Shown here in pieces: positions 7,852 through 15,500 of a stretch of 64,000 nucleotides of DNA. Position 1 is the first letter of the stretch. Each line of letters starts with the position of its first letter. The position numbers and the translations under genes were made by a program. The stretch spans positions 4,898,001-4,962,000 of the forward strand of contig NZ_CP114065.1 in assembly GCF_027627575.1 (NCBI RefSeq), written 5' to 3'. A model generated the notes under the pieces. The model was not told the origin of the DNA and ran no database searches. It saw only the letters and a program-made list of their open reading frames with translations. The stretch comes from Kribbella sp. CA-293567. Its GTDB lineage: Bacteria; Actinomycetota; Actinomycetes; Propionibacteriales; Kribbellaceae.

Positions 7852-8545
7852 GCTGATCACCGGACCAGACGGCGCTGTGGTGGACGGCGTACTGCGGCTA
7901 GGGGCTGATGGTGTCGTTGCAGCAGCCGGGTACGAGGTCACGACGACGAAGACCTCCCGCGGACTCCGGTACGACGTACTGACGCCGATTGGTGAGCAGT
8001 TGTCGTGGACCGCCCCGGCAGCAGCCCAACGGACCTTGGTGCTCGGCGGCGCCCGCTCCGGCAAGTCCACCGAAGCAGAGCGCTTGCTGGCCGACCACGC
8101 CGACACGGTCTATGTCGCCACCGGTGGAGACGGCTCCGCCGACGCCGAGTGGGCCGAGCGGATCGCGCTGCACCGCTCTCGCAGGCCGGCCTCCTGGGGA
8201 CTCGTCGAGACCATCGAACTGGTGCCTCTCCTGGAGACGCCAGGGCCGCCGTTGCTGATCGACTGCCTCACTCTGTGGCTTTCGCGCACGATGGACGCCT
8301 GCGAGGTGTGGGCGGATCACAGCCGGACGGTGCAGGTCGAACAGCGGATCGAACAGCTGGCCGAGGCCTGGTCCGCAACGACTCGGCTGGTTGTTGCCGT
8401 GAGCAATGAAGTGGGCGCGGGGGTGGTGCCGGCCGACGCCGGCACCAGGCTTTACCGCGACCTGATGGGCCGGGTGAACGCTACGCTCGCCAGGCGATCG
8501 GAGACGGTGTTGTGGTGCGTCGCGGGACGGGCCGTCGCGCTCTGA
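7844..8545 (+). CDS. cobU: Adenosylcobinamide kinase / adenosylcobinamide-phosphate guanylyltransferase with N-terminal extension
   Basis: The C-terminal part (from about residue 62) is CobU/CobP: Walker A G-G-A-R-S-G-K-S-T, V-A-T-G, the I-D-C-L-T-L-W-L-S segment and the V-S-N-E-V-G-A-G-V-V-P motif. The enzyme phosphorylates adenosylcobinamide and transfers GMP, giving the substrate of CobS. The guanylylated His of the family should be in R-I-A-L-H-R-S-R-R. Before it lie about 60 residues not found in the minimal enzyme; they end Y-D-V-L-T-P-I-G-E-Q-L-S-W. Streptomyces CobU proteins carry a longer metallo-beta-lactamase-like N-terminal domain with a similar last strand, so this may be a shortened remnant. 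The GTG start overlaps the S-component stop by 8 nt. Confidence 0.88.
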   Translation: MAELITGPDGAVVDGVLRLGADGVVAAAGYEVTTTKTSRGLRYDVLTPIGEQLSWTAPAAAQRTLVLGGARSGKSTEAERLLADHADTVYVATGGDGSADAEWAERIALHRSRRPASWGLVETIELVPLLETPGPPLLIDCLTLWLSRTMDACEVWADHSRTVQVEQRIEQLAEAWSATTRLVVAVSNEVGAGVVPADAGTRLYRDLMGRVNATLARRSETVLWCVAGRAVAL

Positions 8546-8562
8546 GCGGCTGAGGGGGTTCG

Positions 8563-9501
8563 ATGTTCGACGCGGCGAAGCTGTCGTTCGGCACGCTGTC
8601 GGTGCTACCGGCAGGCATGCCGGCGACGGTGAATCGCAAGGTCGCCGGGCGAGCGATGACCCTGGCGCCACTGGTCGGGCTGCTGCTGGGCGGGATCGCC
8701 GCGGCGGTCGTCTACGGCGTCGACCGGTTGAAGCCCGAGGCAACGTTGCTGTCGGCCGTCCTCGGTGTCCTGGTGCTGATGGTCCTGTCGGGTGGCCTGC
8801 ACCTCGACGGGCTGGCCGACACCGCCGACGGATTCGGCAGCCGGAAGGACCGCGAGACCAAGCTGCGGATCATGAAGCAGAGCGACATCGGCCCGTTTGG
8901 TGTCATCTCGATCGTGGCCGTGCTGCTGCTCGACGTCGCCGCCCTGCAGGTCTGTGTGCAGAACGGCTTCGGCTGGCAGGCGATCCTGATCGCCGCGGTC
9001 GCCAGCCGCCTCACCCTCCCCTGGTCCTGCCGTACGTCGGTCCCGTCCGCCCGTCCCGACGGTCTCGGCGCGATGGTGGCCGGCTCGGTCCGCCCGTACG
9101 CCGCCGCGCTGGTCACGCTCGCTGCCGTCGCCGGGGCAGTCGTCCTCGGCTGGTTGACCTCCCGCGCCGCCGAACGAGGCTGGTTCGCGTTCACCGGAAC
9201 CCGACTGCAAGACGACTACGGCTACCCAACGATCGGGCTTGCCGGCCGGCCTGTGGGTGGTGGGCTGTGGGGTAGCGGGACAGACCGGGACGCCACCTGG
9301 CTGGGCCGGATCGCCGACGCCCCAGCGCTGCACGTCACCCTGCTCGGCACGCTCGCCGCAGTACTCACCGTGGTTCTCATCACCTTCGCCGCGACCCGGC
9401 GAACCAACCGGGCACTCGGCGGCATCACGGGCGATACCCTCGGCGCAACCGTGGAGGTCGCGCTCCCGGCCACTCTCCTGGTTCTCGCCCTAACCACCTG
9501 A
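8563..9501 (+). CDS. cobS: Adenosylcobinamide-GDP ribazoletransferase (cobalamin synthase)
   Basis: The 312-residue polytopic membrane protein joins adenosylcobinamide-GDP with alpha-ribazole (or its phosphate), the last assembly step of cobalamin. The family motif G-G-L-H-L-D-G-L-A-D-T-A-D-G-F (about residues 77-91) carries the Asp residues that bind metal, and K-Q-S-D-I-G-P-F-G follows as expected. A stretch of about 60 residues (near 200-250, containing R-L-Q-D-D-Y-G-Y-P) appears longer than in the enteric enzyme. A GAGGGGG ribosome site precedes the ATG. cobT, which supplies alpha-ribazole phosphate, is not in the window. Confidence 0.92.
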   Translation: MFDAAKLSFGTLSVLPAGMPATVNRKVAGRAMTLAPLVGLLLGGIAAAVVYGVDRLKPEATLLSAVLGVLVLMVLSGGLHLDGLADTADGFGSRKDRETKLRIMKQSDIGPFGVISIVAVLLLDVAALQVCVQNGFGWQAILIAAVASRLTLPWSCRTSVPSARPDGLGAMVAGSVRPYAAALVTLAAVAGAVVLGWLTSRAAERGWFAFTGTRLQDDYGYPTIGLAGRPVGGGLWGSGTDRDATWLGRIADAPALHVTLLGTLAAVLTVVLITFAATRRTNRALGGITGDTLGATVEVALPATLLVLALTT

Positions 9502-9522
9502 GGTAGCCATGTTTCGTCAGTG

Positions 9523-9549
9523 TTGCAAACCCCTGCCATCCGTTATCTT
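9523..9549 (+). promoter_or_regulatory. Candidate promoter of the ROK regulator gene, leaderless
   Basis: TATCTT (9544-9549) stands 6 nt before the ATG at 9556, with TTGCAA (9523-9528) as a possible -35 at a short 15-nt spacing. No ribosome site precedes the ATG. Confidence 0.4.
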
Positions 9550-9555
9550 TATGTA

Positions 9556-10746
9556 ATGAACGCAACCCGCTCAGCGCCTGGCTCGCAGGCTTCGCTCCGC
9601 GAAGCCAACCGCGAGCGCGTCCTGGGGGTTGTCCGGCAGCACGGTCCGCTCACCCAGGTCGAGATCGCCGCGGCGTCCGGGTTGTCCGCCGCGACCGTCT
9701 CGAACATGGTCAAGGAGCTCGACCAAGCCGGCATGGTCGGCCTGTCCCGAGCGATCCGCAACGGCCGCCGCGCGGTGCTGGTGTCGCTGGCGTCCGGCGG
9801 CAGCCTGCTGGCCGGCGTCGCCTTCGGTGAGCGCGACGTCCGGGTCGCGATCGCCTCGGAAAGCCGGGAGATTCTGGCTCAGCAGTCGATGCCGTTGCAG
9901 GCCGACCACGTCGCCGACGACGGGATGGAGCGTGCCGCCCGGCTGCTCGCCGACCTCTGCGAGACGGTCGGCGCGGGAGTCGAGGACATCGGCGCGATCG
10001 GTTTCGGCCTGCCCGCGCCGGTCGACTCGGTCAGCGGCGAGGCGGGTTCCGACGCGGTCCTGCCCGGCTGGCGCGGCGTCAATGTCGCCGAGGCGATGGC
10101 CGGTCACCTGCGCGCTCCCGTCGCGCTCGACAACACCGCCAACCTGGCGGCGCTGGGCGAACTGCGCGAAGGCGGCCTGCGCGGCGTCCAGACGGGCTGC
10201 TACCTCAAGTTCTCCTACGGCGTCGGCGCGGGCATCGTGCTCGGCGGCGAGGTCTTTCGCGGCTCGGCCGGTACGGCGGGCGAGATCGGCCACCTCACCA
10301 TCGACGAGAACGGCCCGATCTGCCGCTGTGGCAACCGCGGCTGCCTGGACACCTTCGTCGGCTCCCGCGCGCTGCTTAGCTCACTGCAGGCGTCCCACGG
10401 CGCGCTCCGGCTGAGGGACATCGTCACCCGGGCCCTGGCCGGTGATCTCGGCTGCCGAAGGGTGATCGAGGACGCCGGCCGCCGGGTCGGGGTCGCGATC
10501 GCCGGTCTGGTCAACCTGTTCAACCCCGAGGTGATCGTCGTCGGCGGCAAGATGGCCGAGGCCGGCGACCTGATCATGGTGCCGCTGCGGGAGGCGCTGG
10601 ACCGGTGCGCGATCCCGAGCGCCGCCGCGACCGTCGAGTTGCGGCGGGCCGAGCTCGGTGACGAAGCGGATGTGCTCGGTGCCATTCAGCTGGCCTCGGT
10701 CCTCAGCCACGCGCGGACGGCCAGGGCACTGGAGACAACCCTGTAA
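9556..10746 (+). CDS. ROK family transcriptional regulator (XylR/NagC-like)
   Basis: The start chosen is ATG 9556, giving 396 residues. A winged-helix domain (about residues 12-75, with L-T-Q-V-E-I-A-A-A-S-G-L-S-A-A-T-V-S-N) is followed by a ROK sugar-kinase-like domain with the zinc motif C-R-C-G-N-R-G-C and the E-I-G-H-L-T-I active-site segment. Such proteins repress sugar genes and release DNA when a sugar or sugar phosphate binds. The adjacent CUT2 transporter operon, with twin palindromes in front, is the likely target. Whether the kinase fold is still enzymatically active is unknown; the G-L-P-A-P-V segment is typical for regulators. Confidence 0.9.
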   Translation: MNATRSAPGSQASLREANRERVLGVVRQHGPLTQVEIAAASGLSAATVSNMVKELDQAGMVGLSRAIRNGRRAVLVSLASGGSLLAGVAFGERDVRVAIASESREILAQQSMPLQADHVADDGMERAARLLADLCETVGAGVEDIGAIGFGLPAPVDSVSGEAGSDAVLPGWRGVNVAEAMAGHLRAPVALDNTANLAALGELREGGLRGVQTGCYLKFSYGVGAGIVLGGEVFRGSAGTAGEIGHLTIDENGPICRCGNRGCLDTFVGSRALLSSLQASHGALRLRDIVTRALAGDLGCRRVIEDAGRRVGVAIAGLVNLFNPEVIVVGGKMAEAGDLIMVPLREALDRCAIPSAAATVELRRAELGDEADVLGAIQLASVLSHARTARALETTL

Positions 10747-10763
10747 CAACGATATGTCTATTT

Positions 10764-10788
10764 CTTGAATTCAAGCCTTGACGTCAAG
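10764..10788. promoter_or_regulatory. Twin 12-bp palindromes, candidate ROK operator
   Basis: CTTGAATTCAAG (10764-10775) and CTTGACGTCAAG (10777-10788) are both perfect palindromes sharing CTTGA and TCAAG half-sites, with centres 13 bp apart. A related sequence, CTCACGTCAAG, lies at 10829-10839 and touches the ribosome site of the binding-protein gene. The position, between the ROK gene and its presumed target, suggests a regulator dimer pair binds here. Confidence 0.65.
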
Positions 10789-10848
10789 CCAGTTCTGCCT
10801 TTGACTCTGGTCAGGCCTACTCGGGCCCTCACGTCAAGGAGTCGCTCT

Positions 10849-11928
10849 ATGTCCGTCTCACCAACCCGTCTTGTCGGCCTCGGCATCGCCGTCTCGGCCC
10901 TTGCCCTCTCCCTCGTGGCTTGCGGGTCGGACGAACCCGACACCCCGGCCGGCGGTGACAGCAAGGCCAGCGGCAAGATCGCGTTCTTGCTCCCCGAGTC
11001 GAAGACCACTCGCTACGAGTCCCTCGACCGGCCGCTGTTCACCGAGGCCCTGAAGACCGCCTGCGCCGACTGCGAGCTGATCTACAGCAACGCCGACCAG
11101 GACGCCGCGAAGCAGCAGCAGCAGGCCGAGGCCGCGCTGACCCAGGGCGCCAAGGTGCTCGTCCTCGACCCGGTCGACGGCAAGGCCGCCGCCGCGGTCG
11201 TCGCCTCCGCCAAGGGCCAGAACGTCCCCGTGATCGCCTACGACCGCTTCATCGAGGGCGCGAACTACTACGTCTCCTTCGAGAACGAGGCCGTCGGCAA
11301 GCTCCAGGCCCAGACCCTGGTCGACACCCTGAAGGCGGCCGGCAAGACCGCCGGCAACCTCGCCGTGATCAACGGCTCGCCGACCGACCCGAACGCCGCC
11401 GACTTCAAGAAGGGCGCGCACAGCGTCCTGGACGGCTCCGGCTTCAAGATCGCGGCCGAGTTCGACACCCCGGACTGGAGCCCGGACAAGGCCCAGGCGT
11501 GGATGGAAGGCCAGCTCAGCGCCATCAAGTCCGGCCTGGTCGGCGTGTACGCCGCCAACGACGGCACCGCCGGTGGCGCCATCGCCGCCCTCAAGGGTGG
11601 TGGCGTGAAGCCGCTGCCGCCGGTCACCGGTCAGGACTCCGAGCTCGCCGCGATCCAGCGGATCGTCGCCGGCGACCAGACGATGACCATCTACAAGGCC
11701 GTCAAGCCGCAGGCCGAGGCCGCCGCCAAGGCCGCCGTCGCGCTGGTCGGCGGGGGCAAGCCCGAGTCCACCGGTGACTTCAAGGGTGTCCCGTCGACGA
11801 TCCTCGACCCGATCGCCGTCACCAAGGCCAACATCAACGACACTGTGGTCAAGGACGGCATCTACAAGGTGTCCGACATCTGCACCGCGTCGTTCGCCAC
11901 CGCCTGCGCAGCCGCCGGCCTGAAGTAA
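10849..11928 (+). CDS. Sugar ABC transporter substrate-binding lipoprotein (CUT2, XylF/RbsB-like)
   Basis: The ATG at 10849 follows AAGGAG; the frame is open further upstream but this start places the lipobox correctly. The 359-residue protein has a lipoprotein signal ending S-L-V-A-C (Cys25), then the periplasmic-binding-protein type 1 fold typical of CUT2 transporters: K-I-A-F-L-L-P-E-S, V-L-V-L-D-P-V-D-G, V-I-A-Y-D-R-F-I, and A-A-N-D-G-T-A-G-G-A. The Y-D-R segment and a ROK regulator next door favour xylose or a similar monosaccharide, without proof. The Cys residues near residues 84-88 (T-A-C-A-D-C) and at the C-terminal end may form disulfides. First gene of a three-gene operon. Confidence 0.9.
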   Translation: MSVSPTRLVGLGIAVSALALSLVACGSDEPDTPAGGDSKASGKIAFLLPESKTTRYESLDRPLFTEALKTACADCELIYSNADQDAAKQQQQAEAALTQGAKVLVLDPVDGKAAAAVVASAKGQNVPVIAYDRFIEGANYYVSFENEAVGKLQAQTLVDTLKAAGKTAGNLAVINGSPTDPNAADFKKGAHSVLDGSGFKIAAEFDTPDWSPDKAQAWMEGQLSAIKSGLVGVYAANDGTAGGAIAALKGGGVKPLPPVTGQDSELAAIQRIVAGDQTMTIYKAVKPQAEAAAKAAVALVGGGKPESTGDFKGVPSTILDPIAVTKANINDTVVKDGIYKVSDICTASFATACAAAGLK

Positions 11929-11946
11929 CTCCCGGCCGTACGGAAA

Positions 11947-12016
11947 CCGGCCCGCCCCCGGGCCGGACAGCAGCAGAGGCCAGGTCCGGGTGGGCACTCC
12001 GGTGCCCACCCGGACC
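11947..12016 (+). other. Two strong hairpins between binding-protein and ATPase genes
   Basis: Hairpin 1: CCGGCCC (11947-11953) pairs with GGGCCGG (11960-11966). Hairpin 2: GGTCCGGGTGGGCAC (11983-11997) pairs perfectly over 15 bp with GTGCCCACCCGGACC (12002-12016) around a TCCG tetraloop. Neither is followed by T residues. Such structures after binding-protein genes usually protect the upstream message from 3' decay or cause partial termination, so that more binding protein than transporter is made. Confidence 0.7.
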
Positions 12017-12050
12017 GAGGCCGGATAGCAAGCCCTCAGGAGGCTGATCG

Positions 12051-12866
12051 ATGACTGTCACTCCCACCCCCGCGCTGGCCACGACCGGCACGGTGCTCGC
12101 GCTTCGGGGAGTCTCGAAGCGGTTCGGCGCGGTCCAGGCGCTGAAGAACATCGAACTGGACGTGCGCGCCGGTGAGGTGCTCGCCCTGGTCGGCGACAAC
12201 GGCGCCGGCAAGTCGACGCTGGTCAAGACCATCGCCGGGGTCTACACCGCCGACGACGGCACGATGGTGTTCGACGGGCGCACGGTGCGGGTGAACAGCC
12301 CCGCCGAGGCTCAGCAGCTCGGCATCGCGACCGTGTTCCAGGATCTGGCCCTGTGCGACAACCTCGACGTGGTCGCGAACCTCTACCTCGGCCGCGAACT
12401 GCGCAAGGGCCGGGTGCTCGACGAGGTCGAGATGGAGCGCCACTCCTGGGAGCTGCTGCGGCAGCTGTCCGCCAAGATCCCCAGCGTCCGGATCCCGGTC
12501 GCCAGCCTGTCCGGCGGTCAGCGCCAGACGGTCGCGATCGCGCGCAGCCTGCTCGGTGAGCCCAAGGTCGTGATGCTGGACGAGCCGACCGCCGCGCTGG
12601 GCGTGGCCCAGACGGCCGAAGTACTGAACCTGGTCGAGCGGCTCCGCGAACGTGGGCTCGCGGTGATCCTGATCAGCCACAACATGGCCGACGTGATGGC
12701 GGTCGCGGACCGGGTCGCGGTGCTGCGGCTGGGCCGCAACAACGGGATCTTCACCGTCAGCGAGACGAAGTCCCAGGACATCATCGCCGCGATCACCGGT
12801 GCCACCGACAACGCAGTCTCCGAGCGCGCGGCGCGCCGGACCCAGCAGGAAGGTTCCGCATCATGA
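12051..12866 (+). CDS. Sugar ABC transporter ATP-binding protein, single-domain type
   Basis: The 271-residue protein has one ABC domain: Walker A G-D-N-G-A-G-K-S-T, Q-loop V-F-Q-D-L-A-L, signature L-S-G-G-Q-R-Q, Walker B V-V-M-L-D-E-P-T, switch His in I-S-H-N. CUT2 ATPases such as XylG and RbsA normally fuse two such domains in about 500 residues; this short single-domain form (as in FrcA-type systems) must work as a homodimer. An AGGAGG ribosome site precedes the ATG. The stop overlaps the permease start (ATGA). Confidence 0.91.
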   Translation: MTVTPTPALATTGTVLALRGVSKRFGAVQALKNIELDVRAGEVLALVGDNGAGKSTLVKTIAGVYTADDGTMVFDGRTVRVNSPAEAQQLGIATVFQDLALCDNLDVVANLYLGRELRKGRVLDEVEMERHSWELLRQLSAKIPSVRIPVASLSGGQRQTVAIARSLLGEPKVVMLDEPTAALGVAQTAEVLNLVERLRERGLAVILISHNMADVMAVADRVAVLRLGRNNGIFTVSETKSQDIIAAITGATDNAVSERAARRTQQEGSAS

Positions 12867-14158
12867 GCACCCCGGTCGACGGTTCGACGGCCCCCGTGCA
12901 GGATGCCGTGCCGGAGGCGACCGACGCGGCCGCTCTGCCCGCGGACCTGCAGGACGAGCGCCTGATCGCCAGCCACGGCGTCTCCGGCGCGATCTCCGCC
13001 TTCACCTCCCGGCTGCGCTCGGGCGACCTCGGGTCGGTCCCGGTGGTGGTCGGCCTGGTGATCATCTGGGCGGTCTTCCAGATCGCCAACAGCTCGTTCC
13101 TGACCAGCCGCAACCTGGTCAACCTGACCCTGCAGACCAGCTCGATCGGGGTCATTGCCCTCGGCATCGTGCTGGTGCTGCTGCTGGGCGAGATCGACCT
13201 GTCGGTCGGCTCGGTCAGCGGCCTGGCCGCCGCGGTGATGGGCGTGACCTTCGTCAACGAGGGCTGGCCGCTGCTGGTCTCGCTGCTGGCCGCGATCGCG
13301 CTCGGCGTACTGATCGGCTTGTTCTACGGCGCGCTCTACACCCGGTTCGGGGTTCCGAGCTTCGTCATCACCCTGGCCGGTCTGCTCGGCTTCCTCGGCC
13401 TGCAACTGCTGGTGCTGGGCAAGAAGGGCACGCTGAACCTGCCGTTCGACTCGGGCATCGTCAAGTTCGCCACCCAGAGCTTCCTGTCCCCCGCGCTGGC
13501 CTACGGCCTGGTCGCGGTGGTCGTCGCCGGCTACGTGCTCAGCCGGCTGCGCAACCGCGTCGCCCGGACCAAGGCCGGTCTGTCCGCCGCGCCGACCACG
13601 GTCATCGGCATCAAGGCCGCGGCTCTGGCGCTGGCGCTGCTCGTTCCGGTGGCGGTGCTGAACGGCGACCGCGGCGTCTCGTCGATGTTCCTGCTGTTCG
13701 TCGCGCTGGTGGTGGCGACCGACTTCATGATCACCAAGACCCGCTGGGGCCGCTCGGTGGTCGCGGTCGGCGGCAACGTCGAGGCGGCCCGCCGGGCCGG
13801 TATCAACGTCCGGATGATCTACCTGTCGGTCTTCGCGGCCTGTACGACGTTCGCCGCCGTCGGTGGCATCCTGGCCGCCGCCCGGCTGGTCGCGGTGGGC
13901 CAGAGCAGCGGTGGTACCGACACCAACCTGAACGCGATCGCCGCCGCCGTGATCGGTGGCACCAGCCTCTTCGGCGGCCGTGGTTCGGCGTACTCCGCAC
14001 TGCTCGGCGCGCTGGTGATCATGTCGATCTCCAACGGCCTGGCGCTGCTCAGCCTCGACTCCAGCATCCGCTACATGGTGACTGCCGGCGTCCTGCTGAT
14101 CGCCGTCACGATCGACTCGCTCAGCCGCCGCAGCCGTCAGGCGCACGGCCGGGCGTAG
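12863..14158 (+). CDS. Sugar ABC transporter permease (CUT2, XylH-like)
   Basis: The 431-residue membrane protein has about 55 hydrophilic residues at the N-terminus and then some ten to eleven hydrophobic segments. The CUT2 permease signatures are present: I-A-L-G-I-V-L-V-L-L-L-G-E-I-D-L-S-V-G-S and, near the end, A-I-A-A-A-V-I-G-G-T-S-L-F-G-G-R-G-S. The extra length in the middle is like XylH compared with RbsC. Membrane channel for the sugar bound by the lipoprotein of the same operon. Last gene before the terminator at 14220. Confidence 0.91.
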   Translation: MSTPVDGSTAPVQDAVPEATDAAALPADLQDERLIASHGVSGAISAFTSRLRSGDLGSVPVVVGLVIIWAVFQIANSSFLTSRNLVNLTLQTSSIGVIALGIVLVLLLGEIDLSVGSVSGLAAAVMGVTFVNEGWPLLVSLLAAIALGVLIGLFYGALYTRFGVPSFVITLAGLLGFLGLQLLVLGKKGTLNLPFDSGIVKFATQSFLSPALAYGLVAVVVAGYVLSRLRNRVARTKAGLSAAPTTVIGIKAAALALALLVPVAVLNGDRGVSSMFLLFVALVVATDFMITKTRWGRSVVAVGGNVEAARRAGINVRMIYLSVFAACTTFAAVGGILAAARLVAVGQSSGGTDTNLNAIAAAVIGGTSLFGGRGSAYSALLGALVIMSISNGLALLSLDSSIRYMVTAGVLLIAVTIDSLSRRSRQAHGRA

Positions 14159-14219
14159 CCCAGACCCGGTGGGTTGCTACCTGACCCCTGCCTCGGTAGC
14201 AGCCCGCCGTTCCAACGAC

Positions 14220-14262
14220 GGATCGCCACTCCCCGCCCGGAGTGGCGATCCGTTCTTTGTCT
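14220..14262 (+). terminator. Strong terminator of the sugar ABC operon
   Basis: GGATCGCCACTCC (14220-14232) pairs perfectly over 13 bp with GGAGTGGCGATCC (14239-14251) around a 6-nt loop, followed by the T-rich stretch GTTCTTTGTCT (14252-14262). This is an intrinsic terminator. Confidence 0.85.
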
Positions 14263-14267
14263 ACAGT
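14262..14267 (+). promoter_or_regulatory. Candidate -10 (TACAGT) of ltrA, leaderless
   Basis: TACAGT is 6 nt upstream of the ATG at 14274 and starts at the very end of the upstream terminator, so the two elements are fused head to tail. No ribosome site is present. Confidence 0.45.
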
Positions 14268-14273
14268 GCGGGC

Positions 14274-15488
14274 ATGACGTCACGCCGGATGCCGATCAAG
14301 AGCCAGGCCACCTCGGAGAACCAGCCGGTCACCACGCTGGAGCTGTTCTTCGACCTGGTCTTCGTCTTCGCGCTGACCCAGATCACCGCGTTGATGGCGC
14401 ACGAGCTCACCTGGACCGGCGTACTGCGCGGGGTGCTGCTGATCGGCCTGCTCTGGTGGAGCTGGATCGGCTTCTCCTGGGTGTGCAACCTGGTCAAGGC
14501 CGACGAGGGTTCGCTGCGCGGCGTACTGCTGGCGGCGATGGGCGCGATGTTCGTGATCGCGCTGGCGATCCCGGAGGCCTTCGACGACCTGCCCGGCGGC
14601 CTGCCCGGCCCGGTGGTGATCGCGGTCGCGTACTTCGCCTTCCGCGCGATGCACCTGTGGTTGTTCTGGCTGATCGCGGACGGCGACAAGGTGCTGCGGC
14701 GGACGTTGCTTCGCTTCGCGCCGTCGATGGTCGCCGGCACCGCGCTGCTGCTGGTCGCCTCGCAGTACGAGGGCACCACCCAGACGCTGCTGTGGGGAGC
14801 CGCCCTGGCCGCGGACTACGTCGGCACGTTCCTGATCGACGCCCGCGGCTGGCGACTGCGCTCGGCCGCCCACTTCGCCGAGCGGCACGCCCTGGTCATC
14901 ATCATCGCGCTGGGCGAGTCGATCGTCGCGATCGGCGTCGGCGTCACCGACCTGCCGATCTCCTGGCCGATCCTGATCGCCTCGGTGCTCGGCCTGGTGG
15001 TGACCTCGGCGCTGTGGTGGATCTACTTCGACGCCACCGTCCACTACGGCGAGAAGGCACTCGCCGCGGAACCGCCGGAGACCCGCCCGAAGCTGGCCCG
15101 CGACGCCTACACGTTCCTGCACTTCCCGATGGTGGCCGGCGTCGTGCTGCTCGCCCTGGGCCTGAAGAAGGTCCTCGAGTACGTCGGCGACACCGAGCAC
15201 CACCACCTCGACGACCCGCTCAAGGGCATCGGCCTGTACGCACTCTTCTTCGGCGTCGTCCTCTACCTGCTCGGCCACGTCGGCTTCAAATGGCGCACCA
15301 CCCACCAGGTCGGCATCAGCCGCCTGATCACCGCCGCCCTGTGCGTCGCCGCCGTACCGCTGCTCGCCCACGTCCCGGCTCTCGGTCAACTAGCGGTGCT
15401 CGCCGCACTGATGATCGGCCTGGTCGCCTTCGAATCGGTCCGCTTCGCCCAGGAACGCGAACTCCTCCGCCACGGCGACCACGCCTAG
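14274..15488 (+). CDS. Low temperature requirement protein A (LtrA) family membrane protein
   Basis: The 404-residue protein belongs to the LtrA family (named after a Listeria gene needed for growth in the cold). Characteristic motifs are V-T-T-L-E-L-F-F-D-L-V-F-V-F-A-L, W-W-S-W-I-G, H-F-A-E-R-H-A-L-V-I-I-I-A-L-G-E-S-I-V-A, and F-L-H-F-P-M-V-A-G-V. There are about ten to eleven membrane helices. Biochemical role is not established for the family. I start at 14274 because the family begins only a few residues before the T-x-E-L-F-F-D motif and because of the -10 hexamer; an upstream in-frame extension would run through the terminator. Confidence 0.9.
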   Translation: MTSRRMPIKSQATSENQPVTTLELFFDLVFVFALTQITALMAHELTWTGVLRGVLLIGLLWWSWIGFSWVCNLVKADEGSLRGVLLAAMGAMFVIALAIPEAFDDLPGGLPGPVVIAVAYFAFRAMHLWLFWLIADGDKVLRRTLLRFAPSMVAGTALLLVASQYEGTTQTLLWGAALAADYVGTFLIDARGWRLRSAAHFAERHALVIIIALGESIVAIGVGVTDLPISWPILIASVLGLVVTSALWWIYFDATVHYGEKALAAEPPETRPKLARDAYTFLHFPMVAGVVLLALGLKKVLEYVGDTEHHHLDDPLKGIGLYALFFGVVLYLLGHVGFKWRTTHQVGISRLITAALCVAAVPLLAHVPALGQLAVLAALMIGLVAFESVRFAQERELLRHGDHA

Positions 15489-15500
15489 GTCAGCTCCGCG

